Source: an uncultured Cellvibrio sp. (lineage in GTDB: Bacteria; Pseudomonadota; Gammaproteobacteria; Pseudomonadales; Cellvibrionaceae). From it: a stretch of DNA of 64,000 nt. Under the pieces are notes generated by a model. That model ran no database searches and was not told the DNA's origin. It saw nothing but the letters and a program-made list of their open reading frames with translations. The stretch's first letter is position 1; every line of letters begins with the position of its first letter. Location of the stretch: the NCBI GenBank assembly GCA_937958105.1, contig CALFXJ010000013.1, forward strand, positions 123,149 through 187,148, read 5' to 3'. Shown here in pieces: positions 36,190 to 44,539 of the stretch. The position numbers and the translations under genes were made by a program.

Positions 36190-37499
36190 CAGCGCATCAT
36201 CCTTGGTCCCAAGGGACGCGCATTGTCTGCCGGTGCTTTATTAACCATCTGCTGCACGCCCGTTACCACCAGTTCGCCTTCCGTCAGGCCTGAGATCACT
36301 TCGGCCTGAATGCGATTAGTAACACCAATTTTTACTTCGCGATTTTCAATCGTACCTTTCGCATTTTTTACCTGAACAACCGCTGTGCGGGGACCCTGCT
36401 CTGCACCCGGCGCAGCAGCGCGCTCACGCCGCTGAGGTCGCTGCGCCGTCGGCTCGCCCGCCTGCTCGCGGCGCGGCTCTGCTTTAGCCTGTTCAGGTTT
36501 TTGACGCGGTGTCGGTGCAGAAAAATTCAGCGCTGACATCGGTACCAGCAGTACATCCCGCGCGTCTGCTGTGACGAAGAAGACCTGCGTGGTCATCTGG
36601 GTCATCAGCTCACCCGTAGGGTTGGGAACATCAAACAGAGCGTTATACAGCACCACATTGTTGAGGATCGTTGGTGTGGGTTCGATGCGACTAAGCTCGC
36701 TGTACCAGCGGCGACCTTCACCGCCAAGCGTGGTGAAATACACCTTCATGTTTTTGCGCAGCTTGCTGATATCGGCTTCGGATACCTGCGCCTGTACTGT
36801 CATCGTGGAAAGGTCCGCGATGCGCATCAATGTGGGGGCCATCTGGTTTGCATTGAGCGTCTGTCCCTGACGGGCTTCGATGGAAACCACGGTGCCGTCC
36901 ATAGGCGCATAGATACGTGCAAACTCAAGGTTGGCTTCTTCAGCCCGCAGGCTGGATTCAATCTGTTGAATCTGTGCCTGCAAGGCAGTGATCTGTGCCT
37001 TGGCGGATTGGAGCGATGCCTCAGCACTTTGCAGGGCTTCCTGCGTGGTGGCATCTTCTTTCAGTAGATTCTGTTGTCGGGTGTAATTCACCTGCGCCAG
37101 TTTTAACTGCGCCTCCCGGTCCAGTAACTGCGCACGCTGGTTGCGCAACTGGGCGCGGGTCGCATCCACCTTGGCGAGGTACACTGTTGCGTCTATCTCG
37201 GCCAGCAGATCGCCCTGTTTCACTTCACTGCCAACATCTACATGGAGAATTTTCAGCTGGCCGGAAACCTGCGCACCGACATCCACGTAATCGCGCGGCT
37301 GTAAGGTGCCTGTAGCTGTCACCAGATTTTCGATGTTGCCCCGCACCACTGGCGCCGTTGCATGGGTAACCGCCTCTTCCTTGTCGCGCAACAACAACCA
37401 GAGCACCAACACCACCAGTATCAACGCTACGGGAATCACCCACTTCCGTTGACGCAGACTATTAGGGAGATTGCTGGATTTTCTTAGAAAGAATGGCAT
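36189..37499 (-). CDS. macA: MacA-type periplasmic adaptor with a charged low-complexity insert
   Basis: 436-residue membrane fusion protein with one N-terminal membrane helix (WVIPVALILVVLVLWLLLR), lipoyl halves around TATGTLQPRDYVDVGAQVSG, a long helical hairpin (about 105-185; QAQIQQIESSLRAEEANLEF) and beta-barrel and membrane-proximal domains. A Pro/Glu/Arg/Gln/Ala-rich insert of about 45 residues (about 325-370) interrupts the C-terminal part; this is not typical of MacA. GTG at 37505 is an alternative start. The gene is 20-26 nt after the flavoprotein gene, so they share an operon. Confidence 0.93.
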   Translation of the reverse strand: MPFFLRKSSNLPNSLRQRKWVIPVALILVVLVLWLLLRDKEEAVTHATAPVVRGNIENLVTATGTLQPRDYVDVGAQVSGQLKILHVDVGSEVKQGDLLAEIDATVYLAKVDATRAQLRNQRAQLLDREAQLKLAQVNYTRQQNLLKEDATTQEALQSAEASLQSAKAQITALQAQIQQIESSLRAEEANLEFARIYAPMDGTVVSIEARQGQTLNANQMAPTLMRIADLSTMTVQAQVSEADISKLRKNMKVYFTTLGGEGRRWYSELSRIEPTPTILNNVVLYNALFDVPNPTGELMTQMTTQVFFVTADARDVLLVPMSALNFSAPTPRQKPEQAKAEPRREQAGEPTAQRPQRRERAAAPGAEQGPRTAVVQVKNAKGTIENREVKIGVTNRIQAEVISGLTEGELVVTGVQQMVNKAPADNARPLGPRMMR

Positions 37500-37525
37500 A
37501 CACACTATCCACGGAAAAAAATCAT

Positions 37526-39046
37526 TTAATAAACATCACGGCAATAACCATCTGAATCACTTAATGATTCAAGCGTTTCTTCACCGAGTATCGACGTCAG
37601 AGCCTCATCAACGCCCTGCGCCATGCCTTCGAGGCTGCCACACACATAGATGGCGGCGCCGTCCTGAACCCACTGCCGGACCAGATCTCGCTTCTCCAGC
37701 AACAGATGCTGCACATAACGCCGCTCGCCCTGATCGCGGGAGAATGCCAGATCCAGATGCTCAAGATAACCTTGCTTTTTCCAGGCAAGAATTTCATCGG
37801 CGAAGAAAAAATCGTTAACCAAAGTACGCTCACCGAAAAGCAGCCAGTTACGGAGATGGCCTGCCCGAATCCGCGCACGCAGATGGGCGCGCAACCCGGC
37901 CAATCCGGTGCCGTTGCCAATCAATATCATCGGCCGGTCATCGCGTGGTGAATGAAAACGTGGATTTGTCCTCAGCCGCAAGGCAATGTCATCGCCGGTC
38001 TGAGCATAGGCCGTAAGCCAGCCCGAGCCGAGGCCAAGTCGGTTCTCCCCCAGCTGCACCTGCCGCACCAGCAAATCAAGCGTGCCGTCCTGAGGCAGTG
38101 ATGCAATGGAGTATTCACGATGGGGTAATTCCGGAAGATGTTTCACCAGCTCTTCGGCTGACATGGCTCGATAAAGGTTAAGCAGTCCCGGATCATCCGC
38201 CAGGCTGCGCCGCATCAGAACCTGTTCCAGGGGCAGTGCATCGCCGGTCGCCGGCGTTTGCCCATCCAGCCCCAGCTCGTGCAGAAAATTTTTTACAGCT
38301 GTTGGCGAATTGCAGGGTCCGATTTCAGCAATATCTCCAGCCTGCCACTGCTCCGCCTCGATACTCCCTGAAGCCGGGACCAGACGCAGATGAAACGCTG
38401 GATTAGCGGTGCTGCCGGGGTTGAGGCATTCACGGGATTGCAGGTGCCAGGTGGAATAGCTGGCTGGCGTCCAGTCTGCAAAATGACTCTTTCCTGTCAG
38501 CTGCCCCAGATAATACTGCCAGTGGCGCAGCGCGCTTGCGTCCTGCTTGTCCACCTCTACCAGATCAAACAGCGCGTGGGCTCCCAACCGGTGCAGTCCT
38601 TGAGCCAGGGCGTGGCCAAAGCCGCAGAAGTGCCGGTAGTCACTGTCACCCAGCGCGAGAATTCCGATACGCAGGTGACTCAGATTGAGTTCAATGTTTG
38701 CTGTCAGAAAGCGGCGATTGAAGCTCGCCCCGTTATCCGGTGCTTCACCTTCTCCGTAGGTGCTCACCACAAACAACGCCTGTTGGACGTCCTGCAGATG
38801 TTGCGCCTTCACCTGTTGCATCGGCAACACCTCTGCCCGGAGACCCGCTTCACGCAGCTGTTCGGCAGTACGATGAGCCAGCTGTTCCGCTCTGCCGGTC
38901 TGGCTGGCGTAGGCAACCAGCACAGTGTCTGCGGTGATGATGGAAACCGGCGCAGAGAAGTTCTGCCGGCGCCGATAGCGCAGCCAGCAGATAACGCACA
39001 GGCCTATGTATGCCAGCAACACCAGTGCTGCAGAGATTTCACGCAC
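37526..39046 (-). CDS. Membrane-anchored flavodoxin/FAD/NADPH reductase (sulfite reductase flavoprotein-like)
   Basis: 506-residue diflavin reductase of the cytochrome P450 reductase/CysJ type with an N-terminal membrane helix (ISAALVLLAYIGLCVICWLR). Flavodoxin domain (about 42-190; VAYASQTGRAEQLAHRTAEQ and VVSTYGEGEAPDNG), then FAD domain (REYSIASLPQDG), NADPH domain (MILIGNGTGLAGLRAHLRAR) and C terminus GYCRDVY. It should carry electrons from NADPH through FAD and FMN. Next to PepSY, DUF2271 and DUF4198 genes, a role in reducing ferric siderophores is likely. The start is GTG; the ribosome site is weak. A terminator lies 28 bp upstream, and MacAB genes follow. Confidence 0.9.
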   Translation of the reverse strand: MREISAALVLLAYIGLCVICWLRYRRRQNFSAPVSIITADTVLVAYASQTGRAEQLAHRTAEQLREAGLRAEVLPMQQVKAQHLQDVQQALFVVSTYGEGEAPDNGASFNRRFLTANIELNLSHLRIGILALGDSDYRHFCGFGHALAQGLHRLGAHALFDLVEVDKQDASALRHWQYYLGQLTGKSHFADWTPASYSTWHLQSRECLNPGSTANPAFHLRLVPASGSIEAEQWQAGDIAEIGPCNSPTAVKNFLHELGLDGQTPATGDALPLEQVLMRRSLADDPGLLNLYRAMSAEELVKHLPELPHREYSIASLPQDGTLDLLVRQVQLGENRLGLGSGWLTAYAQTGDDIALRLRTNPRFHSPRDDRPMILIGNGTGLAGLRAHLRARIRAGHLRNWLLFGERTLVNDFFFADEILAWKKQGYLEHLDLAFSRDQGERRYVQHLLLEKRDLVRQWVQDGAAIYVCGSLEGMAQGVDEALTSILGEETLESLSDSDGYCRDVY

Positions 39047-39071
39047 GCGTTTTTACCTTTGCGGTTCAAGA

Positions 39072-39096
39072 AAAACCCCGCCAGAGGCGGGGTTCT
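39072..39096 (-). terminator. Rho-independent terminator after the DUF4198 gene
   Basis: Stem AACCCCGCC/GGCGGGGTT with a 3-nt loop, followed on the minus strand by TTTTTC. It divides the iron uptake genes from the flavoprotein-MacAB genes, so expression of the latter may depend on read-through or a weak promoter. Confidence 0.88.
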
Positions 39097-39173
39097 GCGT
39101 TAGCATTGGATGCCAGTTTAAAAATTAATTGCCGCTGTGAAAACAGCTTGCACATTGTTTTGACAATTGACGG

Positions 39174-40001
39174 TTACTCCGGCAATACCTCAAAAGTAGC
39201 TACGTACATACCGCGACGCTCTTTCGCTGGCTTTTTGCCTTTGTTATCGCTGTACTCGGCTTCCAGCCAGTACAGGCCGGCCTGCGGCCAGGTGATGGCG
39301 ACTTTACCTTTCTTATCAGTCACTACCTCGATAGCAGCCTGTTCATTACGGTAGCGCATGCCGCCAGGGATAACGGTGATCTTCGCACCTACCGCAGGCT
39401 TGCCATCAATGAGGAATGAAAACTCGGCTTCTTCCCCGGCAAACAGATCATTGGGGTGCGTGACCGGTACCATCTCCAGACCTGCATTGGTAGGCTTGAA
39501 AACCTCGGTGCTGGGAGAACCGGCGGTCACAAAAGTTTCCATGCGCCGGGAGGCCTGTGAAATCTGCAGGTTTTTAGCTTTCTTCGGAACTTCTTTTTCA
39601 AAACCTTCCTGCGTTGGTGCTACACCGCGTTGTGGCCAGAAGCGGCGCTGACCGTCTTCGGTTTCCCAACGGGCATTCAGGCCATTGCTGGCATAAAAGA
39701 TTTTGTAAGTGCCCTGCTGTTTCAGATTCAGATCAAAGGTGCTGCGATGCTTGCCTGTGCTGCCGTTCTGCAGTTCCACCGCTTTACCGTCCGGGCCGAT
39801 CGCCTCGATGGTGTTGTGGCGCAGCGGCGCGTGGTCAGCATGAAAAATATCATTGGACACAGCCGCATCAAAGGTTACCCAGGCATCCTCGCCAGAGAGA
39901 ACCGTGGACGCAGGAACAATCCAGGCACGGTGGCCATGAGCCATCATCGAAACCGTTAATCCCAGCGTCAGTGCAGAAGCGATTTTTGCGATCTTATTCA
40001 T
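39174..40001 (-). CDS. DUF4198 domain periplasmic protein
   Basis: 275-residue exported protein; signal peptide IASALTLGLTVSMMAHGHRA, whose mature end begins with a His-containing HGHRAWIVPASTVLSG, the typical DUF4198 start. The C-terminal half is a beta-sandwich (VGAKITVIPGGMRYRN; ITWPQAGLYWLEAEYSDNKG). DUF4198 proteins accompany metal transport genes (nickel, cobalt, iron); the N-terminal His suggests metal binding. ATG 40001 has an AAGGAAA ribosome site. It follows DUF2271 and PepSY genes and so probably acts in periplasmic iron handling. Confidence 0.88.
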   Translation of the reverse strand: MNKIAKIASALTLGLTVSMMAHGHRAWIVPASTVLSGEDAWVTFDAAVSNDIFHADHAPLRHNTIEAIGPDGKAVELQNGSTGKHRSTFDLNLKQQGTYKIFYASNGLNARWETEDGQRRFWPQRGVAPTQEGFEKEVPKKAKNLQISQASRRMETFVTAGSPSTEVFKPTNAGLEMVPVTHPNDLFAGEEAEFSFLIDGKPAVGAKITVIPGGMRYRNEQAAIEVVTDKKGKVAITWPQAGLYWLEAEYSDNKGKKPAKERRGMYVATFEVLPE

Positions 40002-40101
40002 AAAAATTTCCTTTGCGAACATTAGTCGTGTATGGATAGTTGAAAAACATGAGTATGAAAAAGCCGTAAAAACAGCCTCTTCGCTTGCCGTAATCTTCAG
40101 C

Positions 40102-40611
40102 TCAGGGATTCAGCGTCAGCTGAAATGCACCCAGCTCGGTTTTACCCTGCGCTTTGAGGGTTTCCTGTTTTTGTGGTGGCCATTGGAACGGGATTTTGAG
40201 CAGTTCGCGGCCGCCCACTTCGCGGGCCGCTTCAAGCATCAGGGTGTATTCCCCCGCTGCCAGTTTGCCAAGAGGGGCCGTGCCCTCGGCAAAACTTAAA
40301 GTATGCGTGCCGGGCGCGCGGGTTGCACCACTGACCCCGTCGATCGGCATGTCCAGTTCGCGGCCGCTGCGACGCCACCACTGCCGCATATCTTTCAGCC
40401 AGTCTTCACCCTTGTCATCCTTCATTTCTACGTCATACCACACCGCCAGGTTGGTGATTTTTTTATCCGGGCCTTCAATCCACAAGGCGGTGTAAGGACG
40501 GTGATACTCCGCTACATCCAGCCGCGGAATTTCCAGTGATACCACCAGCTCGCCGCCAAAGGCGGAAACTGAGCTCAATGTGAGAAACAGGGCAAACAAA
40601 CGCGAGCGCAT
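40102..40611 (-). CDS. DUF2271 domain periplasmic protein
   Basis: 169-residue exported protein: signal peptide LFALFLTLSSVSAFG, then the DUF2271 beta-sandwich with EYHRPYTALWIEGPDKKITN and the highly conserved WLKDMRQWWRRSGR and DGVSGATRAPGTHTLSF. DUF2271 genes almost always sit beside PepSY membrane genes in iron uptake clusters. Biochemical function unknown; a periplasmic partner of the PepSY reductase is inferred. 24 nt after the PepSY gene. Confidence 0.9.
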   Translation of the reverse strand: MRSRLFALFLTLSSVSAFGGELVVSLEIPRLDVAEYHRPYTALWIEGPDKKITNLAVWYDVEMKDDKGEDWLKDMRQWWRRSGRELDMPIDGVSGATRAPGTHTLSFAEGTAPLGKLAAGEYTLMLEAAREVGGRELLKIPFQWPPQKQETLKAQGKTELGAFQLTLNP

Positions 40612-40635
40612 AAAACTAACCTCTCCGTGAACGTA

Positions 40636-41265
40636 TTAATGAATAAATAAAATGGCGAGTAATAACGGAATGACCAGCCCCAGGCCTACCATTGGCCAGG
40701 TGGTCGGACGGCTGCCGGCGTGGCGATACAGAAGGACCAGTCCGGTAATACAGAAAATGATACAGGCTACAGCGAAGACATCGAGAAACCAGAACCACAC
40801 AAGGCCGGTGTTGCGCCCTTTGTGCAAGTCATTGAAGTAGGAAATCCAGCCGCGATCCGTTTTTTCGTAGAGCAGCTCGCCGCTGGCGATATCAATCGTT
40901 AACCAGGCATCGCCGCCCGGACGCGGCAATGACAGATAGATTTCATCTTCACTCCACTCCGCCATCTTCCCCTGTGCGCGAATGGCGTATTCCGTTTGCA
41001 ACCATTGCACGAGATTTTCCGGCAGCGGCGCTTTGTCTTCTTCCGGGATAACCAGCTGCGCTAAAAGCGCCTCGGGCATCTCGACTTCAACGGTTTCAAT
41101 CTGTGGCTTCACCTGAATCTGTGCAGCGTGATTAAGCGTGATTCCTGTGATGGCAAACAGCAGCATTCCGATCAGGCAGACAGCCGAGCTGATCCAATGC
41201 CATTGGCGCACAGTGCCCAGCCAGATGAACCGGGATGGTTTTAGTCGTTGTTCAGCCGCTGTCAT
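40636..41265 (-). CDS. PepSY-associated membrane protein (probable ferric siderophore reductase component)
   Basis: 209-residue inner-membrane protein with three membrane helices: WISSAVCLIGMLLFAITGIT (ending in LNHAAQ), a periplasmic PepSY-like domain (about 45-140; DAWLTIDIASGELLYEKTDR), WFWFLDVFAVACIIFCITGL and a final helix LGLVIPLLLAILFIH. Conserved His (RQWHWIS, LNHA, DLHKGR, YRHAG) could bind haem, as in PepSY siderophore reductases such as FoxB. It overlaps the piuC stop by 4 nt and so is in the same operon. Confidence 0.88.
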   Translation of the reverse strand: MTAAEQRLKPSRFIWLGTVRQWHWISSAVCLIGMLLFAITGITLNHAAQIQVKPQIETVEVEMPEALLAQLVIPEEDKAPLPENLVQWLQTEYAIRAQGKMAEWSEDEIYLSLPRPGGDAWLTIDIASGELLYEKTDRGWISYFNDLHKGRNTGLVWFWFLDVFAVACIIFCITGLVLLYRHAGSRPTTWPMVGLGLVIPLLLAILFIH

Positions 41266-41942
41266 ACTTCAGCCCATTGCCGCAATAAATTGTGATAATG
41301 ACCCGTCAGGCCAAGTACTCCCGGTGAGTCACCCAGCTGCTGACGCAGCGCCTGGATATGGCAATCGAGTTCGTGCAGCATGTTGCGCTGCCAGTCATCC
41401 CGAATCATGCTCTGCGTCCAGAAAAAGCTGCACAGGCGCTCACCTTCAATAACCGGTTCGACCTTATGCAAACTGGACGATGGGTACAGGATCACATCAC
41501 CCGCCGGCAGTTTAACTTCGTGGACACCATAGGTGTCCTGCACCACCAGCTCTCCACCCTCGTAGTCTTCGGGCTCCGTTAAAAATAACGTGGTGGACAG
41601 GTCGGTCCGCAAACTCAGATTATTGAACGGCAATCGCCGAACAGCGCCATCCACGTGAAAACCATAATGTTCACCACCTGAATAGGCGTTGAACAAGGGC
41701 GGCACTGAACGCAGCGGCAAGGCTGCGGACATAAACAGCGGGCTGCTGTACAGACGCTGCAGGATCAATTCCCCGAGTTCACGGCCCACCGGCGATTCCA
41801 CAGGCAGCTGACGATTGCGTTTGACCTGCGCCCCTTGTGGGCCAACCGTCGCGCGCCCGTCAACCCATTCCGCTGTCGCCAGGCGCTCGCGGCATTCCAT
41901 CACCTCGGTTTTGCTCAGTACTTCGGGTATGTGGATTAACAT
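41262..41942 (-). CDS. piuC: Fe(II)/2-oxoglutarate-dependent dioxygenase PiuC (PKHD-type hydroxylase)
   Basis: 226-residue non-haem iron dioxygenase of the YbiX/PiuC family. The metal ligands are visible: His and Asp in YGFHVDGAVR, and the distal His in YPSSSLHKVEPV, with the 2-oxoglutarate Arg in EGERLCSFFW. It is regularly paired with the PiuA/Fiu catecholate receptor, as here, and is iron-regulated in pseudomonads. Substrate unknown; modification of a siderophore or receptor ligand is a hypothesis. Confidence 0.94.
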   Translation of the reverse strand: MLIHIPEVLSKTEVMECRERLATAEWVDGRATVGPQGAQVKRNRQLPVESPVGRELGELILQRLYSSPLFMSAALPLRSVPPLFNAYSGGEHYGFHVDGAVRRLPFNNLSLRTDLSTTLFLTEPEDYEGGELVVQDTYGVHEVKLPAGDVILYPSSSLHKVEPVIEGERLCSFFWTQSMIRDDWQRNMLHELDCHIQALRQQLGDSPGVLGLTGHYHNLLRQWAEV

Positions 41943-41960
41943 AGGATTTGCCTAACAAAC

Positions 41961-41981
41961 GCGCCCGCACTGAGCGGGCGC
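41961..41981 (-). terminator. GC-rich hairpin between the receptor and piuC genes
   Basis: Stem GCGCCCGC/GCGGGCGC with ACTGA loop, followed on the minus strand by the weak T-run GTTTGTT. Likely an attenuator or mRNA-end stabiliser that lowers expression of piuC and later genes relative to the receptor. Confidence 0.55.
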
Positions 41982-42035
41982 ACCAATAAAAAACGCGACG
42001 TTAATATCAGTCCGCGCAAATCACAACCCTTCCTG

Positions 42036-44378
42036 TCAGAAACGAAGGTCCGCGCTGAGCAGGAAGGTGCGCGACGTACCGGGATTGTAGCGGTAACCAC
42101 TCTTGTTGATGGATGCTACATATTCTTCATCGAAGAGATTGTAGGCATTCACCCGCAGTGTCAGGTTTTCCGCAACCTCGTACGAAACCACCGCATCTAC
42201 CAGCGTGTAGGACTCAGTTTCCGCCGGCGTTCCCACTGCACCGTCGGTTCCCCGGTGCAGGCCCGCTGTGTAACGGGCACCACCGCCAATGGTAAGACCG
42301 AAGGGGAAGCGGTAGGTGGTCCAGCTGGTAAAGGCTTCATCCGGGGTGTACGTCAGGTTGTTGGTACCGTCAGCCGTGATTCCCGGGCCGTTTTCCACCT
42401 CGGTGTTCATGCTGGTATAACCGGCGGTCACCTGCCAGCGGTCAGAGATATTACCCACCACAGAGAGCTCGACACCTTCAACCACCTTCTCGCCGGACTG
42501 CGTCGGGTTGCCCTGATCGTCCAGGTCCTGGGAATTAATCTCGTTGGTGATGTCGGTGCGGAACAATGCCAGATTGAGTGACAAAGTTTCTTTAAACACA
42601 TCCCATTTTGTACCCACTTCAAAGGTTTTGGCTTTTTGCGGGTCCAGGTTCGGATTGTTGGCATTGCTTGCGGAATCGCTGAGCTGGAAGTTGGAACCGC
42701 CGGGCGGTTGTTGTGAGATAGCGTAATTAACATAGACACTGCCCGCTTCCACCGGCTTGTAGACCGCACCCAGTTTCCAGTTGACCAAGGTATCTTCTGC
42801 TTCGCCGTCGTAAGTCGTCACAATACTGCCAACGGCGGCGCCGTTGCAGGGCACTGCACCGCGACCGGTGGCGTTGTTACAGATGGCAGCGCTGCGATAT
42901 TCCGTGGTGTAACGGTCCGCCCGCACTCCGCCGGTCACTAAAAAGCGCTCATTGAATTTCAGCGTGTCGAAGGCATACAGGGATACTGTGTCAGTCTGCC
43001 CTTCACTGTTGGCACCATTGCGCGATGAGGTTAAGTCACCCGTGTCATTCCAGTCAGGGTTATACAGATTAGCAGCAGGTCGACTGCCAGTGGAGGTTAT
43101 GCCGTAGCTGATCTGTTTTTCCCGCGTCAGTTCAATACCGGTACTCAAATTGTGCTCGATACTTCCGGTGGTGAAATCGATGCGCAGATTTAGCTGATCA
43201 GTAAAGATTTCGTTCTTGATGTCTTTGAAGGTGTTGGTGCCGCGCGCCAGCGTGTAAGTGGAAAGATCATTGACGTCGGTCCAGCGGATATTACCGGTCG
43301 GATTGCCACCGCCATCAACTGCACCAGTGCCCATGAATGCGGTCAGCAGGTAATCCTGTTCTGTCTCACCCCAGCGCAGGCTGTTGGTCAAGGTCACCTT
43401 GTCCGAGAAATCATGTTCGATGCGCAGGGTAGCCATCTTGGCGGTAACGTCATCGTGATCGTCGCGCATCCCGTAAAAATTCTCCGGATTCACCGGCCGG
43501 TCAACCAGTTGTTCAAGACCCGGTTGCGGCTCCCAGTACGGCAGGCCGACGGTCGGTACAAAACCATCCGGAATATTTTCCTGCTCCACATACAGAAGAT
43601 TGACGTAGGCACGGGTGCTGCCGTCCAGCCCGAGGCCCAGCGACGGCGCGATACCAAAGCGCTTGTTATTCACATGGTCACGACCGGCTACATCGCTGTC
43701 CTGCCACATCAGGTTCAGGCGCAGAGCGCTGCCAGGTATGGCCAGAGTCTGATTGATATCCGCGGTGATACGGTTTTGCTGATCTGTGCCCGTCGTTGCA
43801 CTGGCTGAGAAGGTGTCTTCAAGGTATGCCTGCTTGCTTACCAGATTGATGGCACCCGTAGGTGCACTGCGGCCGTTGTCCGTACCGGCCGGTCCCTTCG
43901 CCACTTCTACCTGCTCGACATTGAACAGATCGCGGGAAATAGATCCCAGGTCTCGAATACCATCAACAAACAGGCTGTTTGACGTATCAAAACCGCGCAT
44001 GTAGATCGCGTCACCTGTGGTGGTATTGCCATTTTCTCCTGCATAAAAGGTTCCCACACCAGCACTGTTGCGGAGTGCTTCCGTCAGTGTTGTAGCACCC
44101 TGCTGTGAAAAAACCTGGCTGGTGATGACCTGAATTGTTTGCGGGGTATCGCGCAGAGGCTGCGTAAACTTCGGTGAGCTCACCTGATCAGCCTTGTAGG
44201 TTTCAATCGCGTCAGCATCGATCTTAACGGTATTCAGAGTACGGGGTGCTGCCGGATCCTGAGCCGTAACGATTCCGGAGGAAGCGAGGAGCAAGGCTGA
44301 AGATAATGCTGTGGTAGTAAGCCGTGTGTTCGAGGCGTGCTTTTTTGAAACTATGTGTCGAGCAGTAGTTGATTTCAT
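42036..44378 (-). CDS. piuA: TonB-dependent catecholate siderophore receptor (Fiu/PiuA family)
   Basis: 780-residue outer-membrane receptor: signal peptide (SSALLLASSGIVTAQ), plug domain (about 65-190; RDTPQTIQVITSQVFSQQGA, GRSAPTGAINLVSKQA) and 22-strand barrel ending in the aromatic SRTFLLSADLRF. The plug start and the neighbouring piuC point to the Fiu/PiuA group, which imports monomeric catechol siderophores. A Fur box lies 60 bp upstream, so it is expressed under iron limitation. There is no N-terminal signalling domain. Confidence 0.92.
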   Translation of the reverse strand: MKSTTARHIVSKKHASNTRLTTTALSSALLLASSGIVTAQDPAAPRTLNTVKIDADAIETYKADQVSSPKFTQPLRDTPQTIQVITSQVFSQQGATTLTEALRNSAGVGTFYAGENGNTTTGDAIYMRGFDTSNSLFVDGIRDLGSISRDLFNVEQVEVAKGPAGTDNGRSAPTGAINLVSKQAYLEDTFSASATTGTDQQNRITADINQTLAIPGSALRLNLMWQDSDVAGRDHVNNKRFGIAPSLGLGLDGSTRAYVNLLYVEQENIPDGFVPTVGLPYWEPQPGLEQLVDRPVNPENFYGMRDDHDDVTAKMATLRIEHDFSDKVTLTNSLRWGETEQDYLLTAFMGTGAVDGGGNPTGNIRWTDVNDLSTYTLARGTNTFKDIKNEIFTDQLNLRIDFTTGSIEHNLSTGIELTREKQISYGITSTGSRPAANLYNPDWNDTGDLTSSRNGANSEGQTDTVSLYAFDTLKFNERFLVTGGVRADRYTTEYRSAAICNNATGRGAVPCNGAAVGSIVTTYDGEAEDTLVNWKLGAVYKPVEAGSVYVNYAISQQPPGGSNFQLSDSASNANNPNLDPQKAKTFEVGTKWDVFKETLSLNLALFRTDITNEINSQDLDDQGNPTQSGEKVVEGVELSVVGNISDRWQVTAGYTSMNTEVENGPGITADGTNNLTYTPDEAFTSWTTYRFPFGLTIGGGARYTAGLHRGTDGAVGTPAETESYTLVDAVVSYEVAENLTLRVNAYNLFDEEYVASINKSGYRYNPGTSRTFLLSADLRF

Positions 44379-44440
44379 AGAAGTCCTTGAACAACGAGGA
44401 GTGAGAGGCGCATATATTAACGAGAATCATTTGCCATTAC

Positions 44441-44459
44441 AATGATAACAATTCTCATT
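44441..44459 (-). promoter_or_regulatory. Fur box upstream of the PiuA-type receptor
   Basis: AATGATAAC-A-ATTCTCATT, a 9-1-9 match to the Fur consensus, with overlapping half-sites on both sides (GAGAATCATT, TACTATCATT). Confidence 0.88.
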
Positions 44460-44496
44460 ACTATCATTTTTTACATGGCCCGCTTGATGTCTCGAT

Positions 44497-44530
44497 GAAA
44501 AAAAACACCGCCAAAAGGCGGTGTTTTTTT
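44497..44530 (-). terminator. Rho-independent terminator of the second TonB receptor gene
   Basis: Stem AACACCGCC/GGCGGTGTT with AAAA loop and A/T runs on both sides. It separates the two receptor transcripts and almost matches the terminator at 47151. Confidence 0.93.
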
Positions 44531-44539
44531 GAAGGGACA

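Noticed and set aside
38390..39103. 237-residue plus-strand frame over the flavoprotein gene
   Set aside because: Antisense to clear flavodoxin and FAD motifs; no independent support.
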